Shown here: positions 47,327 through 54,973 of the stretch, one piece after another
Layout: each line of letters opens with the position of its first letter
Position numbering within the stretch: the stretch's first letter is position 1
NCBI RefSeq assembly: GCF_003171675.1
Contig: NZ_QFZQ01000002.1
Coordinates: forward strand, 682,001-746,000
DNA length: 64,000 bases
Direction of reading: 5' to 3'
Source: Reichenbachiella versicolor
GTDB taxonomy: Bacteria > Bacteroidota > Bacteroidia > Cytophagales > Cyclobacteriaceae
Notes under the pieces: model-generated
Told to the model about the DNA's origin: nothing
Databases searched by the model: none
What the model saw: the letters and a program-made list of their open reading frames with translations, nothing else
Program-made: the position numbers and the translations under genes

Positions 47327-48742
47327 ATGCACGAACAGATTTGGGCTAAATGTTTGACTTACATCGCTGAGAAAATCCCCGCTCAAAGTTTTAAAACATG
47401 GTTTCAGCCAATTAAGCCTGTTTTTTTCAATGATTCGGTATTAACGATTCAGGTTCCTTCTCAGTTTTTTTATGAATGGCTTGAGGATAATTATGTTACT
47501 ATCCTAAAAGAAGCTATTACTAATGAAATTGGCCCTTCAGGCAAACTAGAATACTCTGTAGTAGTAGATCAAGGAGATTCTCAACATAAACCAACCACTG
47601 TCAACCTAGCACAGAAAAAAGAATTTCCAAGTTTTGGACAAAATGGTACGGCTACAAAACCAAGCTATACTAGTCCATTTGCCTTACCTGAAGTTGCCAA
47701 CCATCAACAAAATTCAAACCTAAACCCTAACTATACTTTTGATTCCTATATTGAAGGAGACTGTAATAGACTAGCTAGATCTGCAGGATATGCAGTAGCA
47801 TCTAAACCAGGTTCTACTTCTTTTAACCCATTAATGATCTACGGTAGTGTTGGTTTAGGAAAAACTCATCTGGTACAATCGATAGGAAACAGAATCAAAA
47901 AGGAAAATCCTGAAAATTTTGTTTTGTATGTAGCTTCTGAAAAATTTGCTAGTCAATTTATTGAAGCCTTAAAGAGTAATAGTCTACAAGATTTTACTAA
48001 CTTTTATCTAAATGTAGATACGTTAATCATTGATGACGTACAATTCTTCAAAGACAAAGTAAAAACTCAAGAAATTTTCTTTCACATATTTAACCACCTT
48101 CACCAAAACAATAAGCAAATCATCATGTCTAGTGACAGGCCTCCTACCGAATTAGAAGGTTTGCAAGAAAGACTAGTATCAAGATTTAAATGGGGACTAA
48201 CTGCAGACTTACAACGCCCTGATTTTGAAACTAGGTTAGCCATTATTCAGAAAAAGCTTCAAGACGATGGTCTAAAAATCGATGACAAGGTTCTAGAATA
48301 CTTAGCTTATAGTATTGATAGCAATATAAGAGAACTTGAAGGTGTACTTATTTCATTAGTTGCTCACGCATCTTTAAACAAGTCTGAAATTGATATGGAA
48401 TTGGCTAAGCAAACGCTCAAGTCAATTGTTAAAAACATTGAATCTGAAGTAGGAATTGACTATATCCAAAAGACAGTCTCTGAATACTTTAACGTATCAA
48501 GTGACGACTTAAAAGCCAAAACAAGAAAAAAAGAAATAGTTATTGCTCGTCAATTAGCTATGTACTTCTCTAAGGACTACACTAATCACTCTCTAAAGAG
48601 TATTGGAAATCATTTTGGAGGAAGGGATCATAGTACAGTAATACATGCTTTGCAATCGGTAAACGACATGCTTGATACAGATGCTAGATTTAGATCTAGC
48701 TTTTCCGAGCTCAAGAAAAAGTTTAAGATGAAGTCAATATAA
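47327..48742 (+). CDS. dnaA: Chromosomal replication initiator DnaA
   Basis: Binds DnaA boxes and opens oriC in the ATP form. The 471-residue protein has domain I (MHEQIWAKCLTYIAEKIPAQ), a linker to about residue 135, domain III from NPNYTFDSYIEGDCNRLARSA with Walker A GSVGLGKTHLVQSIGN and Walker B TLIIDDVQFFKDK, and domain IV with KTRKKEIVIARQLAMYF and the signature GGRDHSTVIHALQSV. The start ATG lies after an AT-rich gap of about 210 bases in which I see no DnaA-box cluster (TTATNCACA), so oriC is probably elsewhere. dnaN and recF are not adjacent, as is usual in this phylum. Confidence 0.97.
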   Translation: MHEQIWAKCLTYIAEKIPAQSFKTWFQPIKPVFFNDSVLTIQVPSQFFYEWLEDNYVTILKEAITNEIGPSGKLEYSVVVDQGDSQHKPTTVNLAQKKEFPSFGQNGTATKPSYTSPFALPEVANHQQNSNLNPNYTFDSYIEGDCNRLARSAGYAVASKPGSTSFNPLMIYGSVGLGKTHLVQSIGNRIKKENPENFVLYVASEKFASQFIEALKSNSLQDFTNFYLNVDTLIIDDVQFFKDKVKTQEIFFHIFNHLHQNNKQIIMSSDRPPTELEGLQERLVSRFKWGLTADLQRPDFETRLAIIQKKLQDDGLKIDDKVLEYLAYSIDSNIRELEGVLISLVAHASLNKSEIDMELAKQTLKSIVKNIESEVGIDYIQKTVSEYFNVSSDDLKAKTRKKEIVIARQLAMYFSKDYTNHSLKSIGNHFGGRDHSTVIHALQSVNDMLDTDARFRSSFSELKKKFKMKSI

Positions 48743-48750
48743 GACTTCAT
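48728..48750. terminator. Possible bidirectional hairpin at dnaA stop
   Basis: ATGAAGTC (48728-48735) pairs with GACTTCAT (48743-48750) across the dnaA stop codon and the stop of the opposing gene. The T-run is short. Confidence 0.4.
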
Positions 48751-49169
48751 TTTACTTTAAGCCAAGATATAGCCTTATCTAAATCTTCAAAATAATTCAC
48801 AAAAGCTCCACCATGCATGGCGAGCTTTTTTTGTATGTCATTAACTGTAAATTGTGCAAATAAATCATCTGGCAAAACAACCGCAGCAACTTTAACTCCT
48901 GATTCCATCATATCAATAGTAAATTTACCAGAGATATAACGCTGAGAACTCGCATCAAGTACTTCTAACCCTCGAGCATCATACAATACTTTACGAGCTC
49001 CTTCTATCAATACAGCATCGATAATACGCTGCCCAATAGCTAATATTTCATCATGAGTACAGAAACCTGTCCAAGCACTTGTAAGAATTTTCTTTTTGAA
49101 ATCCCAATATAGCTTGACATATGGTTTGTCAATATAAAGTTTTGCTGATGTTGGTAACTTGATCTCCAC
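48747..49169 (-). CDS. STAS/SpoIIAA-like domain protein (140 aa)
   Basis: The protein has no signal peptide or membrane segment and shows an alternating beta-alpha pattern: YVKLYWDFKKKILTSAW, DEILAIGQRIIDAVLIEGARKVLYDARGLEVLD, VKVAAVVLPDDLFAQFTVN, FVNYFEDLDKAISWL. This fits SpoIIAA-like/STAS-fold proteins of unknown role that are common in Bacteroidota. The central GARKVLYDARGLEVLD resembles the strand-loop of STAS domains, but no phosphorylatable Ser is clearly placed. It has its own -7 element and converges on dnaA with a 4-base gap. Confidence 0.75.
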   Translation of the reverse strand: MEIKLPTSAKLYIDKPYVKLYWDFKKKILTSAWTGFCTHDEILAIGQRIIDAVLIEGARKVLYDARGLEVLDASSQRYISGKFTIDMMESGVKVAAVVLPDDLFAQFTVNDIQKKLAMHGGAFVNYFEDLDKAISWLKVK

Positions 49170-49193
49170 TTCTGATTGATTATTATCTCAATT

Positions 49194-49201
49194 CAAAACT
49201 A
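49194..49201 (-). promoter_or_regulatory. -7 element for the STAS-like gene
   Basis: On the minus strand TAGTTTTG is an exact TAnnTTTG match. The predicted leader to the ATG at 49169 is about 21 nt. A -33 TTG at the right distance was not found. Confidence 0.45.
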
Positions 49202-49245
49202 TTGAATTATCAAATAATTCAGAAGTAGAAATCGATTTCGCGGCT

Positions 49246-50283
49246 TTAAAAATGAACCCAACCTTGAGCCTTCAATGGAACGACTTGTTCACTCTTCGTC
49301 ACCATATTAATACCTTTCTCTTTTTTAGTAACATACCCTATCGTACTGATATCTGGATGTAACTTAATTTTTTCATATTCGGACTGACCTATCGTAAACA
49401 ACAATTCATAATCCTCTCCTCCATTCAAAGCACATGTAATGGGACTTAGACCAAACTCTATTGCGGCCTCGTAAGACTCCTTAGATACCGGGATTTTATC
49501 CTCATAAATAACAATTCCTACATCAGAAGATTTAGCAATATGAAAAAGCTCTGATGCTAAACCATCAGAAACATCTATCATAGATGTAGGTATTAATTTC
49601 TTATCTGACAATTCATAAATTATGTCCATTCTTGCTTTAGGCTTAAGTTGCTTCCCTACCACAAAGTCATACTTCTCTAGATCAGGTTGCATTTCAGGAT
49701 TAGACTTATACACTTCTTTCTCTCTCTCTAAAACTTGAAGACCAAGTAATGCACCACCAAGATCTCCTGTCACACAGATTATATCATTTTCTTCAGCATT
49801 CTTTCTATATGCTATTTTTTCCTTAGGAGCAGAACCAAACACTGATACAGAAATAACCAATCCAGTAGGTGAACTAGTTGTATCCCCCCCTATAAGATCA
49901 ATCCCATAATCTTCACAAGCATACTGAATGCCTTCATACAACTTCTCTACAGCCTCAACAGAGAATCGGTTGCTCAACCCTAGACTAATAGTTATCTGTT
50001 TAGGCATCCCATTCATTGCGGCTATATCCGACACATTTACTGCTACGCATTTATATCCTAAATGCTGAAGAGGCATATATGAAAGGTCAAAATGAATTCC
50101 TTCTAGTAACATATCAGTAGAAACTAATTGAAGCTCTTGACCTCCATGATCCAAAACTGCCGCATCATCTCCTATACCTGTAAGTGTTTCTCTATTTTGA
50201 ATGGTAAACTTAGAAGCTATCTTATCAATCAATCCAAACTCACCTACCTCTCCAATCTCCGTTCTCGTATCTTTATTTGACAT
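49246..50283 (-). CDS. thiL: Thiamine-monophosphate kinase
   Basis: Phosphorylates thiamine monophosphate to the coenzyme thiamine diphosphate. The 345-residue AIR-synthase-fold protein has EFGLIDKIASKF, TGIGDDAAVLDHG (metal and ATP binding Asp pair), VSTDMLLEGIHFDLSY, LGYKCVAVNVSDIAAMNG, DLIGGDTTSSPTGLVISVSVFG and SMIDVSDGLASELFHIA, as in ThiL. Length is typical. It is divergent from the IscA-type gene. A 14-bp palindrome ATCGGTTTACCGAT (50290-50303) lies just before its start codon. No TPP riboswitch is seen in the leader. Confidence 0.95.
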   Translation of the reverse strand: MSNKDTRTEIGEVGEFGLIDKIASKFTIQNRETLTGIGDDAAVLDHGGQELQLVSTDMLLEGIHFDLSYMPLQHLGYKCVAVNVSDIAAMNGMPKQITISLGLSNRFSVEAVEKLYEGIQYACEDYGIDLIGGDTTSSPTGLVISVSVFGSAPKEKIAYRKNAEENDIICVTGDLGGALLGLQVLEREKEVYKSNPEMQPDLEKYDFVVGKQLKPKARMDIIYELSDKKLIPTSMIDVSDGLASELFHIAKSSDVGIVIYEDKIPVSKESYEAAIEFGLSPITCALNGGEDYELLFTIGQSEYEKIKLHPDISTIGYVTKKEKGINMVTKSEQVVPLKAQGWVHF

Positions 50284-50289
50284 GTAATT

Positions 50290-50345
50290 ATCGGTTTACC
50301 GATTTTTATCTAAACGTATTATAAATAAATCAATAGTTTTGCAAA
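50290..50345. promoter_or_regulatory. Divergent promoter region of thiL and the IscA-type gene
   Basis: On the plus strand TAGTTTTG (50334-50341) is an exact -7 match for the IscA-type gene, with a predicted start near 50345 and a leader of about 66 nt. On the minus strand TTTG (50345-50342), a 23-nt spacer and TACGTTTA (50318-50311, one mismatch) could drive thiL. The -33 element of one abuts the -7 element of the other. The palindrome ATCGGTTTACCGAT (50290-50303) would lie in the thiL leader. Confidence 0.5.
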
Positions 50346-50410
50346 AAAAGTGAAACTTTTGGTTCGGCCATAGAGTTTGGTTGTATAAGAAGAGAAAGAG
50401 AAAAGATATT

Positions 50411-50737
50411 ATGTTGAAAGTTTCTGAAAAAGCACAACAAAGAATAACGCAAGTAAAACAAAGTGAAGGGCATTCTGAAAATCATAATCTCAGAGTAGCT
50501 GTTAAAGGAGGTGGATGCTCTGGTTTAATGTATGACCTGTCTTTCGATGATCAAATTACTGACAAAGATGATGTCATAGAAGATAATGGAGTAAAAGTAA
50601 TCGTAGACAAAAAGAGTCTATTTTATCTACTTGATACCACCTTGGATTTTTCAGATGGTTTAAATGGCAAAGGCTTTCATTTTATTAATCCAAACGCGAC
50701 TCGAACATGTGGATGTGGTGAGAGCTTCGCAGTATAA
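50411..50737 (+). CDS. IscA/HesB-type iron-sulfur cluster carrier
   Basis: From ATG 50411 the protein is 108 residues and starts [15 protein letters not shown], the standard length and start for A-type carriers. An upstream TTG at 50381 would add ten Lys/Arg-rich residues without family support. The three cluster-binding cysteines are in [13 protein letters not shown] and [10 protein letters not shown] near the C-terminus. It receives Fe-S clusters from a scaffold and delivers them to apoproteins. No other isc or suf gene is near, so I leave the symbol open. A 21-bp stem terminator follows. Confidence 0.93.
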   Translation: MLKVSEKAQQRITQVKQSEGHSENHNLRVAVKGGGCSGLMYDLSFDDQITDKDDVIEDNGVKVIVDKKSLFYLLDTTLDFSDGLNGKGFHFINPNATRTCGCGESFAV

Positions 50738-50745
50738 CATTCTAA

Positions 50746-50793
50746 AAAAATCAATAAAAAAGGAGCTTGAAAGCTCCTTTTTTATTGATTTTT
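50746..50793. terminator. Long symmetric terminator hairpin (21-bp stem)
   Basis: Positions 50746-50766 and 50773-50793 are exact reverse complements around a 6-nt loop, TTGAAA. The core AAGGAGC/GCTCCTT is flanked by A-runs on the left and T-runs on the right, so it can stop transcription both ways. The rest of 50794-50969 shows no gene. Confidence 0.92.
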
Positions 50794-50969
50794 ATTTGAT
50801 CGTATTGTTCTTTACGTTTAATATACTAATTCATTAATTCTTCACACAGAAACGACTTTTTTCGATTAATAAATGAAATACCTCTATGAATTAGGAATGC
50901 ATCTGGATGAACGCAGGCGTAAAAAAGCATTAAAATGAAAAAAATATATTTTTTTCAAACAAATTATTG

Positions 50970-50998
50970 TTTGGTTCTACGAAATGATATTACCTTTG
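50970..50998 (+). promoter_or_regulatory. Promoter of the small RNA
   Basis: TTTG (50970-50973), a 17-nt spacer and TACCTTTG (50991-50998) match the Bacteroidota consensus exactly. The predicted start, 51002, is the first base before a stem-loop. Confidence 0.75.
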
Positions 50999-51001
50999 TA
51001 T

Positions 51002-51170
51002 CATCAATAAGAGATAAAAGAATTACTTATTGATATAATTCCACAAAAAAAATTCCACCTTTATACTTTTTGGCATGAAAATTGATTCATTCCATAATAT
51101 AAAGGTTTTAGGTAAGTTTAGGTTAGGTTGGTTTAGGGGTTGCACGTAAAAAGGCAGCCCCTTCTTTTTT
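51002..51170 (+). ncRNA. Probable structured small RNA (~169 nt) with own promoter and terminator
   Basis: A consensus promoter ends 4 nt before 51002. Stem-loop 1 pairs ATCAATAAG (51003-51011) with CTTATTGAT (51026-51034). Stem-loop 2 pairs ACCTTTATA (51057-51065) with TATAAAGGT (51098-51106) and encloses TGGCATGAA (51071-51079) paired with TTCATTCCA (51086-51094) through one mismatch. A G/T-rich single-stranded stretch (51107-51134) follows, with repeats of TTTAGG and TTAGG. Stem-loop 3 (AGGGGTTGC 51135-51143, GCAGCCCCT 51154-51162) has a T-run to 51170 and is a terminator. A 24-codon frame lies inside (51075-51149). 6S RNA of this length is an alternative, but the fold is three hairpins rather than one rod. 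I do not recognise an Rfam family. Confidence 0.72.
51075..51149 (+). CDS. Possible 24-aa basic peptide inside the small RNA
   Basis: ATG 51075 to TAA 51149 reads MKIDSFHNIKVL-GKFRLGWFRGCT. It is basic and aromatic, with a Cys next to the end. Its ATG sits in the stem of stem-loop 2, and its stop codon lies in the loop of the terminator hairpin. This could be chance, a dual-function RNA or a regulated leader peptide. The sequence cannot decide. Confidence 0.25.
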   Translation: MKIDSFHNIKVLGKFRLGWFRGCT

Positions 51171-51262
51171 ACCCCCGTTAAAATCATTTACTTTTCAATT
51201 GAGTGATAATCGAGAATCGCTCTTTTCATTTTATATTGACACAAACTTAATTCTCCAAAAGT

Positions 51263-51631
51263 ATGAGTTCAATTTCCGTAAGCACACCGCTTGATTTATC
51301 CTATCTATATACTATTAGTGATGACGATAGAGATTTCGTTAAAGACATGATAGAAACTATAATAAAAAACACTCCAGAAAATGTCGCGGAAATAGTAGCT
51401 GCAAGAAAAAATGAAAATTGGAACGAGGTCGGACGACTTGTTCACAAACTTAAACCATCTCTACTTTTATTAAATATCGAACATTTAACAAGTCATATTA
51501 AAAGTTTTGAGACTAATGCAAAAGAACAGATTAATTTAGATGAAGCGGATCTTCAATTACAACAATTAGAAGAATATTGCTCAATAATAGTGAGTGAGTT
51601 GACTACAGAAGTAGCCAACGACACTTATTAA
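51263..51631 (+). CDS. HPt (histidine phosphotransfer) domain protein
   Basis: The 122-residue all-helical protein carries an HPt domain over most of its length. The phosphorylatable His61 is in EVGRLVHKLKPSLLLL, preceded by DDDRDFVKDMIETIIKNTPENVAEI. It would relay phosphoryl groups between a hybrid histidine kinase and a response regulator. None is encoded in this window, so it is an orphan relay. It starts 92 bases after the small RNA terminator and converges on guaA with a 7-base gap and no terminator between. Confidence 0.88.
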   Translation: MSSISVSTPLDLSYLYTISDDDRDFVKDMIETIIKNTPENVAEIVAARKNENWNEVGRLVHKLKPSLLLLNIEHLTSHIKSFETNAKEQINLDEADLQLQQLEEYCSIIVSELTTEVANDTY

Positions 51632-51638
51632 TCTTAAA

Positions 51639-53165
51639 TTACTCCCATTCTATGGTAGCCGGAGGTTTTGAACTAATATCATAAACCACTCGGTTAACAC
51701 CCTTTACTCTATTAATAATATCATTTGAAACCTGAGCCAAAAACTCATATGGAAGATGACACCAGTCTGCTGTCATTCCGTCTACACTTGTTACAGCCCT
51801 AAGAGCAACTACGCGTTCATACGTTCTTTCATCACCCATTACACCAACAGATTGAATAGGAAGTAACATAGCTCCAGCTTGCCAAACATCGTCATACAAA
51901 CCTGACTGCTTCAAACCATTAATGAATATATGATCAACTTCTTGAAGAATCTGGACTTTCTCAGCTGTAATATCTCCCAAGATTCTAATACCAAGGCCTG
52001 GGCCTGGAAATGGATGTCTACCTAAAATAGCATCATCTATCCCAAGTGTTTTCCCTACTCTTCGTACTTCATCTTTAAAAAGTGTGTTTAAAGGCTCTAC
52101 GACCTTCATTTTCATTTTTTCAGGAAGTCCTCCTACATTATGGTGCGATTTGATTGTGACAGAAGGGCCATTTACAGACACAGATTCTATCACGTCTGGG
52201 TAAATAGTTCCTTGACCAAGCCACTTAACATTTTGAATGGCGTGAGCTTCTTTATCAAATACTTCGATAAAGACCCTGCCAATTGCTTTTCTCTTAGCCT
52301 CTGGATCAGTCAAACCTTTTAAGGCTTCATAAAATTCAGATGATGCATCTACTCCTTTTACATTTAACCCCATTCCTTGATATGACTTTAACACATTTTG
52401 GAATTCATTTTTTCGGAGAAGTCCATTATCAACAAAAATACAATGAAGATTTTTTCCTATTGCTTGATGTATAAGCATGGCAGCTACTGAAGAGTCTACT
52501 CCACCTGATAATCCTAAAACAACTTGATCATCTCCAAGTTGAGCTTTTAGTTGATCGACGGTTGACTCTACAAACACATCTGGAGTCCAATCTTGATTAC
52601 ACCCGCAGATATGTACCACAAAGTTTCTCAAAACGATCTTACCTTGCTCAGAGTGTGTAACTTCTGGATGAAACTGAAGTCCCCAAACTGGCTGTGTTCT
52701 ATGACGAAAAGCAGCATTAGCAGAATCTGTTTTAGCTATCACTTCTAGCTCTTCGGGTGTCTCTAGAATAGTATCCCCGTGTGACATCCATACTTGAGAA
52801 CCGATATTTACTTCCTTCATCAGTTCATTGTGCATATCAACAGTGGCTAACTTTGCTCTGCCATATTCTCTAATTTCAGATGGAAGAATTTCTCCACCAG
52901 TTTTATGAGCAATCAACTGAGCTCCATAGCAAATACCTAACAATGGAACTTTACCAATAATAGAATCAAGATCTACATCTGGATTATCATCTTGGCGTAC
53001 AGAGCATGGACTGCCAGAAAGGATTAAACCTTTCACTGTTTGGTCAAGCTCAGGAACTTTACTAAAAGGATGAATTTCGCAATATACATTCAGCTCTCTT
53101 ACACGACGTGCGATTAATTGAGTGTATTGAGAACCGAAATCGAGAATTATAATTTTTTCTGCCAT
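51639..53165 (-). CDS. guaA: GMP synthase (glutamine-hydrolysing)
   Basis: Converts XMP to GMP with glutamine and ATP. From ATG 53165 the protein is 508 residues: a class I amidotransferase domain ([20 protein letters not shown], nucleophile Cys in [26 protein letters not shown]), an ATP-pyrophosphatase domain ([17 protein letters not shown]) and a dimerisation domain ([32 protein letters not shown]). A GTG six codons upstream is rejected because the promoter -7 element lies between it and the ATG. The predicted transcription start coincides with the ATG. Confidence 0.97.
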   Translation of the reverse strand: MAEKIIILDFGSQYTQLIARRVRELNVYCEIHPFSKVPELDQTVKGLILSGSPCSVRQDDNPDVDLDSIIGKVPLLGICYGAQLIAHKTGGEILPSEIREYGRAKLATVDMHNELMKEVNIGSQVWMSHGDTILETPEELEVIAKTDSANAAFRHRTQPVWGLQFHPEVTHSEQGKIVLRNFVVHICGCNQDWTPDVFVESTVDQLKAQLGDDQVVLGLSGGVDSSVAAMLIHQAIGKNLHCIFVDNGLLRKNEFQNVLKSYQGMGLNVKGVDASSEFYEALKGLTDPEAKRKAIGRVFIEVFDKEAHAIQNVKWLGQGTIYPDVIESVSVNGPSVTIKSHHNVGGLPEKMKMKVVEPLNTLFKDEVRRVGKTLGIDDAILGRHPFPGPGLGIRILGDITAEKVQILQEVDHIFINGLKQSGLYDDVWQAGAMLLPIQSVGVMGDERTYERVVALRAVTSVDGMTADWCHLPYEFLAQVSNDIINRVKGVNRVVYDISSKPPATIEWE

Positions 53166-53168
53166 GCG

Positions 53169-53198
53169 CAAAATTAACACCACGCTCTACTCCTGCAA
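53169..53198 (-). promoter_or_regulatory. guaA: guaA promoter abutting the start codon
   Basis: On the minus strand TTG (53198-53196), a 19-nt spacer and TAATTTTG (53176-53169) match the consensus exactly. Only three bases separate the -7 element from the ATG, so the mRNA would be leaderless or nearly so. Confidence 0.65.
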
Positions 53199-53323
53199 GT
53201 AGATTTGACAGATAAGTTATAAGTTAAATCAACTTAGTTATGGTGTCAAACCATATAATGAAAACTGTAACCTTATAACAAAAGGAATGTTAGGCTTACG
53301 CTTTAAAAGTAATGACCACATCA

Positions 53324-54058
53324 TTAAAACATTTCAAAAGCATACTTAAGATAAAGGTTAATTGCAGGTATTGTATTATCAAAAGTCCTACCATATCCTG
53401 GAATAGAATACACATCCAATGGTTGCTGCTGTTCATAGTACCCCATAACTCTCAAACGCATATGAAACCCTGTATATAAACCTTTCCAAATCTTTTTCTC
53501 TGAACTTAAAACAACCTCATACCAATATGCAGTATTATTCTCTCTGTTGAAAGGCTCCACATAATCATCATGAATCCCTGACTTACTAAATATCTCCACT
53601 CTTCCTTTATCTCCATAAAAAGATTGACCATATCGAAGTGTAAGGGCAAAGTTGTTTTTGGGATTCATATCGTATTTATACCCAATCCCTGCTCTGTAAT
53701 ACCAGCCTTCTGAAATGTAATTTGCATTCTGATATGCTCCATTTGGTTCTAGTTTAGCCGTACCAAACTCACCAACTAGCACAAGTCTATTCCAAAATTC
53801 AATCTGTGCACCTACCTCTTGTTTCATTTCAGTCTTCAAAAACAATCCAGCTAACTTACCATAGTCATAAATAAATGACGCAGATGAAAAAAAAGGCATA
53901 ATCTCTTTAGGTTCTTCGACCTCTTTCTCTAAAGTTGAAACGGCTAAAGAATCGGCTGTCTGAGTTGTTAAGGAATCAAGAGATTCTTGCGCTCTACTAC
54001 TCAATGACCACAAGGTCAAACCACTAAAAATGAACAGTATAATTCGGCGTACCACCAT
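53324..54058 (-). CDS. Outer-membrane beta-barrel-like protein, DUF6048-like
   Basis: A signal peptide (about residues 1-24, MVVRRIILFIFSGLTLWSLSSRAQ) is followed by a Ser/Glu-rich linker and then amphipathic strands: ASFIYDYGKLAGLFLKTEM, GAQIEFWNRLVLVGEFG, YYRAGIGYKYDM, FALTLRYGQSFYG, and a final Phe (LKYAFEMF), typical of barrel ends. From memory this matches the DUF6048 family of Bacteroidota. It overlaps the upstream lipoprotein gene by 35 nt, so the two form an operon and may act together in the envelope. Confidence 0.8.
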   Translation of the reverse strand: MVVRRIILFIFSGLTLWSLSSRAQESLDSLTTQTADSLAVSTLEKEVEEPKEIMPFFSSASFIYDYGKLAGLFLKTEMKQEVGAQIEFWNRLVLVGEFGTAKLEPNGAYQNANYISEGWYYRAGIGYKYDMNPKNNFALTLRYGQSFYGDKGRVEIFSKSGIHDDYVEPFNRENNTAYWYEVVLSSEKKIWKGLYTGFHMRLRVMGYYEQQQPLDVYSIPGYGRTFDNTIPAINLYLKYAFEMF

Positions 54059-54791
54059 TACAAGAAGTTTGACAATTATTTATTTTCGATTTAAAATCAT
54101 GTGAAACAATATCAATGTTATCAGGCACTCTAGTAACAATACCTTTTTCATCGACCTGTGTTGAGAGACTATATTCTATTTCTAAGGTATACTGTTGAAT
54201 CACTCCTACATCCTCGTCTCCTATTGATAGCTGCAAATGAACATACTCGTCATTCATAGACAAAGGAATAGGCCATACAGTCAGACTATCGAAGTATTCT
54301 ACTTTTGGACTTTCTTCTTCAGCAAGATTAACAATCGAAATTATCTTCACCGAACCACTTTCCATAGTATTAACAACTCCATTCCAAAAAGCTAAATTGT
54401 TGGACAATGAATCTTTAACCAGATCAAGACTATCTTTAAAATCAGACAAATCAGCTCCTGCCTTTATATTTCTATCTAGTTCAGCTTGAACTTTGGCTCT
54501 TTCCTCAGAAGTAAGTCTCTCATCCTCGACACTGTCCCCTAATTCAAATATATTATCCGAAGTATCAGAGATAAAGACATTTTGCTGAGATATGAGCTTG
54601 GTAAGACTGTCAATACTATCATTTAAAATATAAATCGTGTCTCCCTCACCTGTCAGAGCATCAATACTATCTTGATTGATAAACTTCATCAAGACAGAAG
54701 GGTCGTATTCCAAATACTCCTGATCTTCCTGACAAGACCAAATTAAAACACTAATAAGAAAAAGTGATGCTAAAAATATTCTGTCCTTCAT
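54024..54791 (-). CDS. Envelope lipoprotein of unknown function (possibly DUF6452-like)
   Basis: From ATG 54791 (MKDRIFLASLFLISVLIWSC) the protein has a lipobox LIWSC, so it should be lipid-anchored. The middle (about residues 45-125) is a long polar, Asp/Ser/Leu-rich helical region with coiled-coil character. The C-terminal part is beta-predicted (LTVWPIPLSMNDEYVHLQLS, YTLEIEYSLST) and ends with CQTSC. A TTG two codons upstream is rejected in favour of the ATG. It is the first gene of a pair with the DUF6048-like barrel gene, an arrangement I recall for DUF6452/DUF6048 neighbours. Confidence 0.75.
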   Translation of the reverse strand: MKDRIFLASLFLISVLIWSCQEDQEYLEYDPSVLMKFINQDSIDALTGEGDTIYILNDSIDSLTKLISQQNVFISDTSDNIFELGDSVEDERLTSEERAKVQAELDRNIKAGADLSDFKDSLDLVKDSLSNNLAFWNGVVNTMESGSVKIISIVNLAEEESPKVEYFDSLTVWPIPLSMNDEYVHLQLSIGDEDVGVIQQYTLEIEYSLSTQVDEKGIVTRVPDNIDIVSHDFKSKINNCQTSCNGGTPNYTVHF

Positions 54792-54817
54792 TACCAACGT
54801 CTACTCGACTTGACGCA

Positions 54818-54844
54818 CAAACTTACATAGAGTCTGTGAGACAA
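54818..54844 (-). promoter_or_regulatory. Promoter of the lipoprotein/barrel operon
   Basis: On the minus strand TTG (54844-54842), a 16-nt spacer (one short of the usual range) and TAAGTTTG (54825-54818). The predicted leader is about 24 nt. Confidence 0.5.
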
Positions 54845-54973
54845 TAATACAAAACTTTACGTTTAGAATCCTATCCTAAATTATTAGCTGAATATCAACA
54901 GATTATAATTTTAGACAATTCATATACTTATGAAATAATCATAAAAAACAGTTTTGGAATTATATTGCGAAGT

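Noticed and set aside
50284-50410. TPP riboswitch before thiL or the IscA-type gene
   Set aside because: No THI-box motifs (CTGAGA, ACCTGA-type) are present; only a short palindrome and promoter elements are seen.
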